Shown in pieces: positions 52,342 through 62,075 of a DNA stretch of 64,000 nt. The notes beneath the pieces were generated by a model, which worked only from the letters and a program-made list of their open reading frames with translations, made no database searches and was not told the origin of the DNA. Origin of the DNA: an uncultured Burkholderiaceae bacterium. GTDB taxonomy: Bacteria > Pseudomonadota > Gammaproteobacteria > Burkholderiales > Burkholderiaceae_F. A program made the position numbers and the translations under genes. The DNA lies in the NCBI GenBank assembly GCA_944390675.1, contig CALXQR010000001.1, positions 1 through 64,000 on the forward strand. The letters are read 5' to 3'. The stretch's first letter is position 1, and each line of letters starts with the position of its first letter.

Positions 52342-53445
52342 ATGTCCACTATTCTCGATCCCATCAAAATGTGGGAAGACCTCCATCAGATTCCTGAATT
52401 GGGTATGCAGGAAGTGAAGACTTCCGCTTATGTTGCCAAGACCCTGAAGGATTTAGGTATTGAAGTGCAAACCGGCATCGGTGGCACGACCGGTGTCATG
52501 GGCATTATTAAGGGCGCCGAACCCGGCCCCGTGGTGATGCTGCGCGCAGACATGGACGCACTGCCCTTTACGATTGACGGTAAAGAATGCGCCATTCACG
52601 CCTGCGGTCACGACTCTCATACGGCCATGGTGTTGGCTGCTGCTAGCCGCCTGAAGGATCGCATCAAGAAGGGCACGCTCAAATTACTCTTCCAACCCGC
52701 AGAAGAATCCATCATCGGCGCTTTGGCTATGATCAAGGCCGGCGTTATTGACGATGTGGACTACGCTTTAGGTGCTCACATCCGCCCCGTGCAGGATGTG
52801 CCCGCCGGCAAGATCTGCCCAGCTGTCTGCCACACGGCTTCCAACACGCTTAAGGTTGAAGTGCACGGCCGCAGCGCTCACGCTGCTCGTCCGCACTTGG
52901 GTGTCAACGCGCTTGACGTGGCTTGCGCCATTGTTCAAGGCACGCAAAACATGTGGTTTAATCCGACCAGCATCTGGTCGATGAAGGCTACGCAATTGCA
53001 CGCCGACCAAGGCGCGACGAACTCCATCCCGGAAAACGCTGTGATCACCTTCGACTGCCGCGCTCAAACGAATCCTTTGATGAAGGATTTCCGTGAACGC
53101 TTCGCGAAGTTGGTTGAAGGCATCGCCACCGGTTACGGCGCAACGGCAACAATTACTGAATTGGGTGCCTGCCCGGCTGCGGAATACGACGAAGACTTCA
53201 AGCAAATGGTCATCGAATCCATCGTCCGCACGCACGGCCAAGACGCTGTTGCCAAGGACTGCGGTGGCGGCGGTGAAGACTTCCACTACTACAAGATGCA
53301 TAAGCCCACGATGAAGGCTGCCTACTTTGGTTTAGGCGTTGGTGCCACACCGGGTCTTCACGCGGCCACGATGCACTTTGACCCGCAATACCTCCCGATG
53401 GGTGTTGATGTGATGGTCGATGTGATTGAACGCTTGATCGGTTAA
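52342..53445 (+). CDS. M20D-family amidohydrolase
   Basis: A 367-residue di-metal hydrolase of the M20D (aminoacylase / hippurate hydrolase / IAA-amino acid hydrolase) group. It has MLRADMDALPF, HACGHDSHTAM, LLFQPAEES (Glu-Glu metal/catalytic pair), the dimerisation domain with VHGRSAHAARPHLGVNAL, ATNSIPENAVITFDCRAQ and GGGGEDFHYY. The enzyme cleaves N-acyl amino acids. It follows larE on the same strand by 92 bp and ends in a strong terminator shared with the convergent regulator gene. The natural substrate is unknown; in context an N-acyl dicarboxylic amino acid is possible. Confidence 0.88.
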   Translation: MSTILDPIKMWEDLHQIPELGMQEVKTSAYVAKTLKDLGIEVQTGIGGTTGVMGIIKGAEPGPVVMLRADMDALPFTIDGKECAIHACGHDSHTAMVLAAASRLKDRIKKGTLKLLFQPAEESIIGALAMIKAGVIDDVDYALGAHIRPVQDVPAGKICPAVCHTASNTLKVEVHGRSAHAARPHLGVNALDVACAIVQGTQNMWFNPTSIWSMKATQLHADQGATNSIPENAVITFDCRAQTNPLMKDFRERFAKLVEGIATGYGATATITELGACPAAEYDEDFKQMVIESIVRTHGQDAVAKDCGGGGEDFHYYKMHKPTMKAAYFGLGVGATPGLHAATMHFDPQYLPMGVDVMVDVIERLIG

Positions 53446-53466
53446 TCCGTTAACGTTTAAGCAAAT

Positions 53467-53505
53467 ATGGGGAGCAGATGATGAACCTGCTCCCCATTGT
53501 GTTTT
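53467..53505. terminator. Bidirectional terminator between the M20 gene and the GntR regulator
   Basis: ATGGGGAGCAG (53467-53477) pairs with CTGCTCCCCAT (53487-53497) around a 9-nt loop, then TGTGTTTT. The genes on the two sides converge here. Confidence 0.8.
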
Positions 53506-53518
53506 GATGCCCGCTTAA

Positions 53519-54181
53519 TTAAAGCGGCAAGAGTTGAGATTGTTCCATTAAGTGCGCGCGAAGCAATTCAGAGGCTTTTTGCGCATCTCCCATGCGGATT
53601 GCCCGCAAAATTTCTCTTTCCTGACGAGCAATTTCTAAGAAAAATTGCCGATCCATGTTAGCGATGCGCTGCGAGGTCTTTTCAAAGTACGTCACCAACA
53701 CGCCGGAGAAAACCTGAAGAACACGGTTGCCGCATCCCTCTAAAAGCAGGAGATGGAATTCTCGGTCGAATTTGTCAGCGACCAGCGGTTCATCAGCATG
53801 TTCTTCAATCTTATTGAGTGTGCCTTCCAGACGAGAAGCTAAAGCTGGCGTAATGCGGCGGCAGATTAAAGACATCAACGAGCATTCCACCAAGGCGCGC
53901 GCTTCGATAAACTCCTGCACGTCGAAGTTAGCCACGTCAAATCGCATCTGAATTTGGTTTCTCAGACTGCTCGCGCCAACCTCTCTGACGGTTGTGCCGC
54001 GTTTAGGCGTTCTGACCAAAATACCCATTTGAGTCAGGATATCCAACTCTTTGCGGATACGATAACGCGTGACGCCAAAACGCTTGGCCAATTCCGTTTC
54101 CGTATCGATACGACCGCCATTTTTTGCCTGTTCCTGCAAATGGTCTCGTATTTGTTCAAACAAATTGTCTTTTTGTTGCAT
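53519..54181 (-). CDS. GntR-family regulator, FCD (FadR) subfamily
   Basis: A 220-residue transcription factor. The N-terminal winged helix has ETELAKRFGVTRYRIRKELDILTQMGILVRTPKRGTTV in consecutive pieces (about 25-63). The C-terminal all-helical FCD domain has EARALVECSLMSL, DREFHLLLLEGCGN and the ligand-binding histidines near the end (RAHLMEQS). FCD regulators usually sense carboxylates or amino acids. It is divergent from the dcu gene at 54531. Repeats TTGTTGA in the shared gap and TTGTCGA upstream of the lyase gene make it the likely controller of this region. Confidence 0.88.
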   Translation of the reverse strand: MQQKDNLFEQIRDHLQEQAKNGGRIDTETELAKRFGVTRYRIRKELDILTQMGILVRTPKRGTTVREVGASSLRNQIQMRFDVANFDVQEFIEARALVECSLMSLICRRITPALASRLEGTLNKIEEHADEPLVADKFDREFHLLLLEGCGNRVLQVFSGVLVTYFEKTSQRIANMDRQFFLEIARQEREILRAIRMGDAQKASELLRAHLMEQSQLLPL

Positions 54182-54530
54182 TTTGTTCGACGCCTTTCAA
54201 AAACAGTTAAAGGGCATTATAGACAGATTTCTGCTATTCATTGATTCTTAAAGAAAATTTTTCATTATTTGTTGCGATAATTTGTTGAATATTGTCGGCA
54301 ATTTAGGATTTTCCCGATACCCAAAAACACCTAACCACATCCATGCTTAAGAATTAACTGATTGAAAAATAGAATTAATTCGAACATTGTTGATACGCCT
54401 TACAACATTGTTGACATTTGTTGAAAAACCACAAAGTTTGAAAATCGGCAAAAAGGCGCATACGATTAGCCGAAATACTGAGGAGTCTGTTTTTGCTCCA
54501 TCTTTAGATCTCTTAACTAAGGAATAAAAA
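54182..54530. promoter_or_regulatory. Divergent control region with repeated TTGTTGA sites
   Basis: The 349-bp gap between the GntR gene and the second dcu gene is AT-rich. AACATTGTTGA occurs at 54383-54393 and 54404-54414, 21 bp apart, and a third site ACATTTGTTGA follows at 54414-54424. Near the regulator gene ATTTGTTG occurs at 54267-54274 and 54280-54287. The 21-bp spacing equals that of the TATTTGTCGA pair upstream of 44314. These are probable operators for the GntR protein, including autoregulation. Confidence 0.55.
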
Positions 54531-55865
54531 ATGGTCGATGTCCAATTTTGGCTCCAGCTCGCCGTTGTTTTGTTCTGCTTGGCCGTAGGCGGCCGCTTCG
54601 GCGGTGTGGGCCTGGGCGCTGCGGGCGGCTTTGGCGTGAGCATTCTCGTTCTCGGTTTCGGCATGCAGCCGGGCTCTCCTCCCGTTTCCGTGCTCTTGAT
54701 TATTACCGCGGTGATCGCCTGTACCAGTGTGCTGCAGGGCTCGGGCGGTTTGGATTATTTGGTCGGCTTAGCGGAAAAACTGCTCCGCAAGTGGCCGCGC
54801 GCGATTAACTTTGTCGGCCCGATTGTCTGCTCTATTTTCGTGATTTTCGTGGGCACCGCCTATGTGGCTTTCGCCGTTTACCCGGTGGTGGCTGAAGTGG
54901 CGGCCTCACAAAAGATTCGACCTGAACGCGCAGTGTCAGCATCGGTGATTTGCGCCGGCATCGGCGTGATGGCCAGTCCCATGAGCGCCGCCATGGCGGC
55001 CATGGTGGGCATCATGTCGGCATTCGGCTACACCTTGCTTGATATTTTGTCCGTGTCCGTGCCGACTTACTTCATCGCCTTGCTTGCCGCCTGCTTGTCT
55101 GTGAACTGGCGCGGCTGCGAATTGGAAAAGGATCCTGAATTCATCCATCGCGTTCAAAGCGGCCAATACACGGAATTGCATGTCACTCACACGGACCGTA
55201 TCTACGCTGAACCCAGCAAGGGCGCCAAGATCGGTGTGCTGATTTTCGCTATCGGTATTTTGACCTCTATCACGATCGGTTCGTCTGAAACACTTCGTCC
55301 GTCTTGGGAAATTGCTGGCAAGATCAGCCAATTGCCTATCCCCTCTTTGATTCAGATGGTGATGCTCGCTACCGCCCTGGTGATCATCGTGGTCTGCAAA
55401 GTCCCGAGCGATAAATTCGCTTCCGGCTCCGTCTTCCGCTCTGGCTTGATCGGTGTGGTGGGCGTTTTCGGTATCTCTTGGTTGACGGGCACCTTCTTTG
55501 ACACGCATAAGGATGTGTTCGTGCACTACTTCTCCGATATAGCAAGTTCTTCGCCCATCTTCTTCTGCGTGGTTTGCTTCTGCTTCAGCGCCGTGATCTT
55601 CTCGCCGACCGTCAGCACCACGATTTTGATGCCGATCGGTTTGGCTCTGGGTCTGAACCCGCAGCTGCTCATCGGTATTTGGGCCTCCTGCTACGGTGAC
55701 TTCGTGATCCCGGGCGGCGCTCAAATCGGCTGCACGGCATTTGACCGTACCGGCACCACACGATTGGGCAGCTTTGTGTTTAACCACAGTTACATGCGGC
55801 CCGGCCTGGCTTTTGTGATCGCTGGCACCGCCGCCGGTTGGTTCATTTCGAAGATCATGCTCTAA
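54531..55865 (+). CDS. Anaerobic C4-dicarboxylate carrier, Dcu family (divergent clade, copy 2)
   Basis: A 444-residue carrier nearly parallel to the one at 45738: same start pattern (FWLQLAVVLFCLAVGGRFGG), GTAYVAFAVYPVVAEVA, SPMSAAMAAMVG and CTAFDRTGTTRLG. It has 10-12 hydrophobic helices. It stands alone between the GntR operator region and a strong terminator. Two members of the same unusual Dcu clade within 9 kb suggest the same or related substrates, perhaps one for import and one for exchange. Confidence 0.88.
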   Translation: MVDVQFWLQLAVVLFCLAVGGRFGGVGLGAAGGFGVSILVLGFGMQPGSPPVSVLLIITAVIACTSVLQGSGGLDYLVGLAEKLLRKWPRAINFVGPIVCSIFVIFVGTAYVAFAVYPVVAEVAASQKIRPERAVSASVICAGIGVMASPMSAAMAAMVGIMSAFGYTLLDILSVSVPTYFIALLAACLSVNWRGCELEKDPEFIHRVQSGQYTELHVTHTDRIYAEPSKGAKIGVLIFAIGILTSITIGSSETLRPSWEIAGKISQLPIPSLIQMVMLATALVIIVVCKVPSDKFASGSVFRSGLIGVVGVFGISWLTGTFFDTHKDVFVHYFSDIASSSPIFFCVVCFCFSAVIFSPTVSTTILMPIGLALGLNPQLLIGIWASCYGDFVIPGGAQIGCTAFDRTGTTRLGSFVFNHSYMRPGLAFVIAGTAAGWFISKIML

Positions 55866-55889
55866 TCGTTCTGAATCAGACTTGATCTC

Positions 55890-55925
55890 AAAAGGAGACT
55901 TCCATGCGAAGTCTCCTTTTTTTCT
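55890..55925 (+). terminator. Rho-independent terminator after the second Dcu gene
   Basis: AAAAGGAGACTT (55890-55901) pairs with AAGTCTCCTTTT (55909-55920) around a 7-nt loop and runs into further T residues. Confidence 0.88.
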
Positions 55926-56267
55926 ACCTCTTTAGGCTAACTGCTTTTTTGAGTTCGAAACAATCTGAAACACCTTCGTAACAATTGAAACTCAATCAAG
56001 TTTTTGCCTTTTCTCACTATAAATAAGGCTCAAATTCAAAATTCATAGGGATATTTGCTTACCTACTTTGTAAAAATACTCGGGTTTACCCTAACGACTT
56101 TTTAACCCTTTTGTAAAGATAGCTGAAAGATATATCCCTAACTCAAAAACCAAGAACGGCCTCCAAGCACAAATGCATTTTCATGTGTGAAAATTCTCAT
56201 CGCTTAGAAAGGTTACGGAGACGTAGCCTCTTCTATTGTTTAAAAGAGAAAATAAAGGAAACTTACC
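55926..56267 (+). promoter_or_regulatory. Control region of the third Dcu gene with a spaced inverted repeat
   Basis: A 342-bp AT-rich leader with no gene. A perfect 9-bp inverted repeat TAGGGATAT (56046-56054) / ATATCCCTA (56132-56140) is separated by 77 bp. TACCC-type half copies lie between them (GTTTACCCTAAC, about 56084-56095). This could be an operator for a response regulator, or a looped site. The leader after 56140 is long (about 125 bp). Confidence 0.45.
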
Positions 56268-57605
56268 ATGGTTGGTACTGACTTTTGGCTACAACTAATC
56301 TTAGTGTTGGCATGCTTGTTCTATGGTGCCCGCAAAGGTGGTATGGCCCTCGGCCTTTTGGGCGGCGTGGGCTTGATCGTTTTGATTTTCGGCTTCGGCC
56401 TGAAGCCGGGTAAACCGCCGGTCGACGTGATTCTCACGATTTTGGCCGTGGTTTGCGGTTCTGCAACTTTGCAAGCCGCTGGTGGTTTGGACTGCTTGCT
56501 CCAAATCGCTGAAAAGATTTTGCGTAGAAATCCCCGCTACGTCTGCTTCCTCGCTCCGTACATCTGCTGGTTCCTGACCATCTTGTGCGGCACGGGTCAC
56601 GTCGTTTACACGATGTTGCCCATTATCTATGACGTGGCTATTAAGAACAACATCCGTCCGGAACGTCCGATGGCTGGTTCTACGATCGCTTCCCAAATGG
56701 GTGTGATCTGCTCGCCGGCTGCTGTGGCTGCCGTTTCCATGATCGCTTTGATGGAAGGTTACACGATCAATGGCCAAGCTTTCGGTTTCGTTGACCTCTT
56801 CTCCATCACGATTCCTGGCGGTTTCGTTGGTGTGTTTGCTGTCTGCTGCTTCTCTTGGTTCCGTGGTAAGGACCTTGACAAGGATCCGGACTTCCAAAAG
56901 TTGATCTCCGATCCGGAAATGAAGAAGTACGTCTACGGTGACACGACGACCTTGATCGGCAAGAAGTTCACGGGCAAGCAATGGCTCTCTTTGGCTCTGT
57001 TCATCGGCGTGATCGTGATCGTGGCTATCCTCGGTATGTTCCCGCAATTGCGTCCGAAGGGCTGCTCGATGACCTTGGCTATTCAAATGTTCATGTTGGC
57101 CGCCGGTACGTTGATGGTTATCTTCTGCGACGTTAAGGCTTCTGACGTGGCCAAGAACAGCGTGTTCCGCGCTGGTACGGTCGCCATCGTGGCTGTGTAC
57201 GGTGTGGCTTGGATGGCCGATACGATGTTTGCCGCTCACTTGAACGACTTGAAGGTCGGTTTGACCGAATACGTTAAGGTGTATCCGTGGGCTTACGCTA
57301 TCGTGTTGCTCTTGGTTTCCAAGTTGGTGAACTCTCAGGCTGCCGCTGTTGCAACGATCGTTCCGGTTGCTTTGGCTGTCGGTACGCCTCCGGGAATCGT
57401 GGTCGCTTTCTCTGCCGCCTGCTACGGTTACTACATCCTTCCGACGTACCCGTCTGACTTGGCCGCTATTCAATTCGACCGCTCCGGCACGACTCACATC
57501 GGTAAGTTCGTGATCAACCACTCCTTCATTATTCCTGGCTTGGTTGGTGTTATCACGGCTTCTATCGCCGGCTACATCTTCGCTGCGATGTACGGTTTCG
57601 TTTAA
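56268..57605 (+). CDS. Anaerobic C4-dicarboxylate antiporter, DcuA/DcuB-like
   Basis: A 445-residue membrane carrier of the classical Dcu group. It has [33 protein letters not shown], the conserved [21 protein letters not shown] (in two parts) and the C-terminal [36 protein letters not shown] in sequence. It exchanges fumarate, malate or aspartate for succinate in fumarate respiration. The next gene is class I fumarase, 164 bp downstream. Its codon use is strongly biased, suggesting high expression. The choice between DcuA and DcuB cannot be made from sequence by eye. Confidence 0.9.
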   Translation: MVGTDFWLQLILVLACLFYGARKGGMALGLLGGVGLIVLIFGFGLKPGKPPVDVILTILAVVCGSATLQAAGGLDCLLQIAEKILRRNPRYVCFLAPYICWFLTILCGTGHVVYTMLPIIYDVAIKNNIRPERPMAGSTIASQMGVICSPAAVAAVSMIALMEGYTINGQAFGFVDLFSITIPGGFVGVFAVCCFSWFRGKDLDKDPDFQKLISDPEMKKYVYGDTTTLIGKKFTGKQWLSLALFIGVIVIVAILGMFPQLRPKGCSMTLAIQMFMLAAGTLMVIFCDVKASDVAKNSVFRAGTVAIVAVYGVAWMADTMFAAHLNDLKVGLTEYVKVYPWAYAIVLLLVSKLVNSQAAAVATIVPVALAVGTPPGIVVAFSAACYGYYILPTYPSDLAAIQFDRSGTTHIGKFVINHSFIIPGLVGVITASIAGYIFAAMYGFV

Positions 57606-57638
57606 TCGACAACCTCTCGCAATGAAATAGCGAATGGC

Positions 57639-57678
57639 AACGGCAAGTAATTGAGTGTTTCAATTGCTTGCCGTTTTT
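57639..57678 (+). terminator. Rho-independent terminator after the DcuA/B-like gene
   Basis: AACGGCAAG pairs with CTTGCCGTT, with a second inner stem AATTGA/TCAATT, then TTTTTT. Confidence 0.85.
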
Positions 57679-57769
57679 TCTGGACAAGATCATCATTGAG
57701 TTTGGACGGTTCGCTCAAAACCCCTTAGTTGCAGCGAATCAAAACACAACGTTGAGGAGATAACAAAAA

Positions 57770-59419
57770 ATGGCTCAAGCTGTTGAATTTAAATACGCTC
57801 CGATGTTCCAATTCGGCAAAGACGAAACGGAATATTATTTGCTCACCAAAGATTACGTCTCTGAAGGCGAATTCGAAGGTCACAAGATTTTGAAGGTTCA
57901 GCCTGAAGCGTTGACGATGCTTGCCAAGCAAGCTTTCCATGACGCCAACTTCATGCTCCGCCGCGCCCACAATGAACAAGTTGCCAAGATCCTGAAGGAT
58001 CCGGAAGCTACCGACAACGATAAGTACGTTGCTTTGTCCTTCCTGCGCAACGCCGAAGTCGCCGCTAAGGGTGAATTGCCCTTCTGCCAAGACACCGGCA
58101 CGGCCATTATCCACGGTGAAAAGGGCCAAGGCGTTTGGACCGGTTTCAGCGACGAAGAAGCACTTTCTAAGGGTGTTTTCGAAACCTACACCACCGACAG
58201 CCTGCGTTACTCTCAAAACGCTCCGCTGACGATGTACGAAGAAAAGAACACCCGCTGCAACTTGCCGGCTCAGATTGATATCGAAGCCACCGAAGGCAAC
58301 GAATACAAGTTCTTGTGCGTTGTCAAGGGCGGCGGCTCTGCCAACAAGAGCTACCTCTATCAAGAAACCAAGGCGATTTTGAATCCCAAGACGCTCGTGC
58401 CCTACCTCGTTGAAAAAATGAAGAGCTTGGGTACGGCTGCTTGCCCCCCGTATCACATCGCTTTCGTGATCGGCGGTACCTCTGCTGAAAAGACGATGCT
58501 TACGGTTAAGCTCGCCTCCACCCACTACTATGACAGCTTGCCCACCACGGGCGACGAAACCGGCCGCGCTTTCCGTGACGTCGAACTCGAAAAGACGTTG
58601 CTCGAAGCCGCTCACAACATCGGTTTGGGCGCTCAATTCGGCGGCAAATACATGGCTCATGACGTTCGCGTCATCCGTCTGCCGCGTCACGGCGCCAGCT
58701 GCCCGGTCGGCATGGGTGTGAGCTGCTCTGCAGACCGCAACATCAAGGCCAAGATCAATAAGGACGGCGTCTGGATTGAACGTCTTGACACCAACCCCGG
58801 TGAATTGATTCCTGAAGAATTCCGCAAAGCCGGCGAAGGTCAAACGATCAAGATCGATTTGAACCAACCGATGTCTGAAGTCTGCAAGGAATTGTCAAAG
58901 TACCCGGTTTCGACCCGCGTGTCCTTGACCGGCACCATCATCGTGGCTCGAGACATCGCTCACGCCCGCATTAAGGAACTGATCGACAGCGGCAAGGAAA
59001 TCCCGCAATACATGAAGGATCACCCGGTGCTGTACGCAGGTCCTGCCAAGACTCCGGAAGGTCATCCGTGCGGCTCCATGGGCCCGACGACCGCTAACCG
59101 TATGGACCCCTATGTGGATCTGTTCCAAAGCCACGGCGGCTCTATGGTCATGATCGCCAAGGGTAACCGTACTCAAGTCGTCACCGACGCCTGCAAGAAG
59201 CACGGCGGCTTCTACCTCGGCACGATCGGCGGTATCGCTGCGGTGCTCTCTGAAAGCTCTATCAAGAGCATCGAATGCGTCGAATGGCCGGAACTCGGTA
59301 TGGAAGCTGTTTGGAAGATCGAAGTTGAAGACTTCCCGGCCTTCATCCTGGTTGACGACAAGGGCAACGATTTCTTCAAGCAAATCAAGCCCCGCTGCAC
59401 GATCAAGTGCGAAAAATAA
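57770..59419 (+). CDS. fumA: Class I fumarate hydratase (iron-sulfur, FumA/B type)
   Basis: A 549-residue single-chain class I fumarase with N-terminal alpha and C-terminal beta parts. The three cluster cysteines are in [20 protein letters not shown] (followed by VSCSADRN) and [12 protein letters not shown]. It interconverts malate and fumarate and is oxygen-sensitive, which fits an anaerobe. GAGGAGA precedes the ATG. It sits between a Dcu antiporter and pflB, linking malate to fumarate respiration. Codon use indicates high expression. Confidence 0.95.
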   Translation: MAQAVEFKYAPMFQFGKDETEYYLLTKDYVSEGEFEGHKILKVQPEALTMLAKQAFHDANFMLRRAHNEQVAKILKDPEATDNDKYVALSFLRNAEVAAKGELPFCQDTGTAIIHGEKGQGVWTGFSDEEALSKGVFETYTTDSLRYSQNAPLTMYEEKNTRCNLPAQIDIEATEGNEYKFLCVVKGGGSANKSYLYQETKAILNPKTLVPYLVEKMKSLGTAACPPYHIAFVIGGTSAEKTMLTVKLASTHYYDSLPTTGDETGRAFRDVELEKTLLEAAHNIGLGAQFGGKYMAHDVRVIRLPRHGASCPVGMGVSCSADRNIKAKINKDGVWIERLDTNPGELIPEEFRKAGEGQTIKIDLNQPMSEVCKELSKYPVSTRVSLTGTIIVARDIAHARIKELIDSGKEIPQYMKDHPVLYAGPAKTPEGHPCGSMGPTTANRMDPYVDLFQSHGGSMVMIAKGNRTQVVTDACKKHGGFYLGTIGGIAAVLSESSIKSIECVEWPELGMEAVWKIEVEDFPAFILVDDKGNDFFKQIKPRCTIKCEK

Positions 59420-59460
59420 TAGCCTATTAGACTTATCTCTCCGATAAGTCAGGCCTTATC

Positions 59461-59498
59461 AATCGCCGAATTTGGTTTATCCGAATTCGGCGATTTTT
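59461..59498 (+). terminator. Rho-independent terminator after fumarase
   Basis: AATCGCCGAATT (59461-59472) pairs with AATTCGGCGATT (59484-59495), followed by T residues. A smaller hairpin GACTTATC/GATAAGTC (about 59430-59450) precedes it. Confidence 0.85.
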
Positions 59499-59594
59499 CT
59501 TTCAGAAAAGCGCCCGCCGATAGAACAAATTTTTCAGGCCGATAGAAAGTAACATTCTTTTGCTTTATGCGTTGCTTTTATGGCAAAAAAACCA

Positions 59595-59623
59595 TTGACA
59601 TCACAAATTTAGCCAAGAATAAT
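59595..59623 (+). promoter_or_regulatory. Sigma-70 promoter of pflB
   Basis: TTGACA (59595-59600), a 17-bp spacer, and AATAAT (59618-59623) form a near-consensus promoter about 130 bp upstream of pflB, just after the fumarase terminator. The rest of the 332-bp gap (59420-59751) has no gene and a leader of about 120 nt. No full FNR dyad is visible. Confidence 0.65.
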
Positions 59624-59751
59624 AGAGCCGTAGACAATTGAATTTTTACGGGGTTCTTTCTAAGTAAAGAAAGAGCAAGTGTTGGTGTGCGTCTCGATTT
59701 TTACGCACACCCCCAAAAGCAAACAATTTTTTAGATAACTTGGAGCACACT

Positions 59752-61998
59752 ATGAAAACCGAATGGAGAGGTTTCAAAGGCACCCACTGGGTCGACGAAA
59801 TTGATGTTCGCGATTTCGTACAAAATAACTACACTCCCTATGACGGCGATGAATCTTTCTTGCAGCCGGCCACTGAAGCGACCTCCAAGCTTTGGGATCT
59901 TTTGCAAGGCTTGCAAAAAGAAGAACGCGCCAAGGGCGGTGTTTTGGACATGGAAACGGAAGTGGTTTCCGGCATCACCGCTTATAAAGCCGCCTACATG
60001 GGCGAAGGCACCAAGGATATCGAAAAGGTTGTCGGCCTGCAGACCGACAAGCCGTTAAAGCGCGCCTTTATGCCGTTTGGCGGCATCAAAATGGCTGAGC
60101 AAGCCTGCGAAACGTACGGCTATAAGCCCAATCCGAAATTCCACAAGATTTTCACCGAATACCACAAGACGCACAATCAAGGTGTCTATGACGCCTATAC
60201 GCCTGAAATGCGTCTTGCCCGTAAAAACAAGATCATTACGGGTTTGCCGGATACCTATGGCCGCGGCCGCATCGTTGGTGACTACCGCCGCGTCGCGCTC
60301 TATGGTATCGATTTCTTGATCGCCAAGAAAAAAGAAGACATGGCTCACTGCGGCTGCGGCATCATGACCGATGAGATCATCCGTCAACGTGAAGAAATCA
60401 CCGATCAAATCCGCGCCTTGATGCAAATGAAGGAAATGGCCGCTGACTACGGCTTTGACATTTCCGTCCCGGCTAAGAACGCTCGCGAAGCTGTTCAATG
60501 GCTCTATTTCGGCTACCTGGCTGCCATCAAGACGCAAAACGGCGCCGCCATGTCCGTCGGCCGTATCTCCACTTTCTTGGATATTTACATTCAACGTGAC
60601 TTGGCCGAAGGCACGCTCACGGAATCCGAAGCTCAGGAATTGATTGACCACTTGGTGCTGAAATTCCGCATGGTGAAGTTCGCCCGCATCCCGTCCTACA
60701 ACCAGCTCTTCTCAGGCGACCCGGTGTGGGCGACGCTTGAAGTGGCCGGCATCGGCATGGACGGTCGTTCCATGGTCACCAAGAACGACTTCCGCTTCCT
60801 GCATACGCTTGAAAACATGGGACCGTCTCCGGAACCCAATTTGACGATTCTGTATACGCGTCATTTGCCGAAGGCTTTCCGCGATTACGCAGCGAAAATC
60901 TCCATCAATACCTCGTCCGTTCAATACGAAAACGACGATGTGATGCGTCCGATCTGGGGCGATGATTACTCTATCTGCTGCTGCGTTTCGGCTACCGAAA
61001 CCGGTAAAGAAATGCAGTTCTTCGGCGCTCGCGCAAACCTCGCCAAGTGCATGCTCTACGCAATCAACGGCGGCGTTGACGAACAAACGCTCACGCAGGT
61101 TGGCCCTGAACTTCGTCCGATCACTTCCGAATACCTCGATTACGACGAAGTGATGGAACGCTTTGACAAGATGATGGATTGGTTGGCCGGACTTTATGTC
61201 AACACCCTCAACCTCATCCACTACATGCACGATAAGTATTACTACGAAGCGGCTGAACTCGCGCTCATTGACACCGATGTGCGCCGCACGTTCGCGACCG
61301 GCATCGCAGGCTTCTCGCATGTGGTCGACTCGCTTTGCGCCATCAAGTACGCCAAGGTGAAGACCATCCGCAACGAGCAAGGCGTGGTGATTGACTACGA
61401 AACCGAAGGGGACTTCCCGCGCTACGGCAACGATGACGACCGCGCTGACAGCATTGCCGTTTGGCTCTTGAAGAGCTTCATGCGTAAGCTTCGCAAGTTC
61501 CATACCTATCGCAACTCCGAACCCACGACGTCCATCCTGACGATTACGTCTAACGTCGTCTACGGTAAAGCGACCGGCAACTTGCCAGACGGCCGCAAGT
61601 CCGGCGAACCGCTCTCTCCGGGTGCCAACCCGAGCTACGGCGCCGAACAAACGGGCCTTCTTGCTTCGCTTAACTCCGTGGCTAAACTGCCCTACGAATA
61701 TGCGCTTGACGGTATTTCCAACACGCAAACCATCAGCCCGGATGCACTGGGGCACTCCTTGGACGAACGCGTCCAAAACCTGGTTCGCGTGATGGACGGT
61801 TACTTCGAACGCGGAGCCCATCACCTCAATGTCAATATTTTCGGAACGGAAAAATTGATTGATGCGATGGAACATCCTGAAAAACCGGAATACGCCAACT
61901 TCACCATTCGCGTCTCCGGCTACGCCGTGAAGTTCATTGACCTCACGCGCGAACAACAGCTCGATGTGATCTCTCGTACCTGCCACAAGAGCATGTAA
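59752..61998 (+). CDS. pflB: Pyruvate formate-lyase
   Basis: A 748-residue glycyl radical enzyme: pyruvate + CoA = acetyl-CoA + formate. The active-site cysteine pair lies in [12 protein letters not shown] (a third adjacent Cys is present). The radical glycine is in RVSGYAVKF near the C-terminus, and the protein ends RTCHKSM, close to the E. coli PflB ending. Length (748 compared with 760) and the [20 protein letters not shown] region (in pieces) support PFL over other glycyl radical enzymes. GGAG precedes ATG 59752. pflA follows 77 bp later. Confidence 0.95.
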   Translation: MKTEWRGFKGTHWVDEIDVRDFVQNNYTPYDGDESFLQPATEATSKLWDLLQGLQKEERAKGGVLDMETEVVSGITAYKAAYMGEGTKDIEKVVGLQTDKPLKRAFMPFGGIKMAEQACETYGYKPNPKFHKIFTEYHKTHNQGVYDAYTPEMRLARKNKIITGLPDTYGRGRIVGDYRRVALYGIDFLIAKKKEDMAHCGCGIMTDEIIRQREEITDQIRALMQMKEMAADYGFDISVPAKNAREAVQWLYFGYLAAIKTQNGAAMSVGRISTFLDIYIQRDLAEGTLTESEAQELIDHLVLKFRMVKFARIPSYNQLFSGDPVWATLEVAGIGMDGRSMVTKNDFRFLHTLENMGPSPEPNLTILYTRHLPKAFRDYAAKISINTSSVQYENDDVMRPIWGDDYSICCCVSATETGKEMQFFGARANLAKCMLYAINGGVDEQTLTQVGPELRPITSEYLDYDEVMERFDKMMDWLAGLYVNTLNLIHYMHDKYYYEAAELALIDTDVRRTFATGIAGFSHVVDSLCAIKYAKVKTIRNEQGVVIDYETEGDFPRYGNDDDRADSIAVWLLKSFMRKLRKFHTYRNSEPTTSILTITSNVVYGKATGNLPDGRKSGEPLSPGANPSYGAEQTGLLASLNSVAKLPYEYALDGISNTQTISPDALGHSLDERVQNLVRVMDGYFERGAHHLNVNIFGTEKLIDAMEHPEKPEYANFTIRVSGYAVKFIDLTREQQLDVISRTCHKSM

Positions 61999-62010
61999 TT
62001 CTCACTGACC

Positions 62011-62062
62011 GGCACGCCTTCTGATTTTGTTACTTACAGAATCGGCGGCGTGCCTGATTTTT
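62011..62062 (+). terminator. Hairpin between pflB and pflA
   Basis: GGCACGCC (62011-62018) pairs with GGCGTGCC (62047-62054), followed by TGATTTTTT. It likely ends many pflB transcripts so that pflA is made at a lower level. Confidence 0.65.
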
Positions 62063-62075
62063 TGCGGTGATTGTC

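Noticed and set aside
55986-56000. FNR-like sequence TTGAAACTCAATCAA upstream of the third Dcu gene
   Set aside because: The spacing between the half sites is five, not four, and the first half deviates, so I do not call it an FNR site.
56301-57521. Long minus-strand open frame opposite the third Dcu gene
   Set aside because: His/Asp/Arg-rich product typical of antisense frames over highly biased membrane-protein genes; no motif.
57725-58867. Minus-strand open frame opposite fumarase
   Set aside because: Shadow frame; it would also run through the fumarase ribosome site and has no own start signal.
60712-61986. Long minus-strand open frame opposite pflB
   Set aside because: Antisense shadow of a high-expression gene; no start signal and no recognisable domain.
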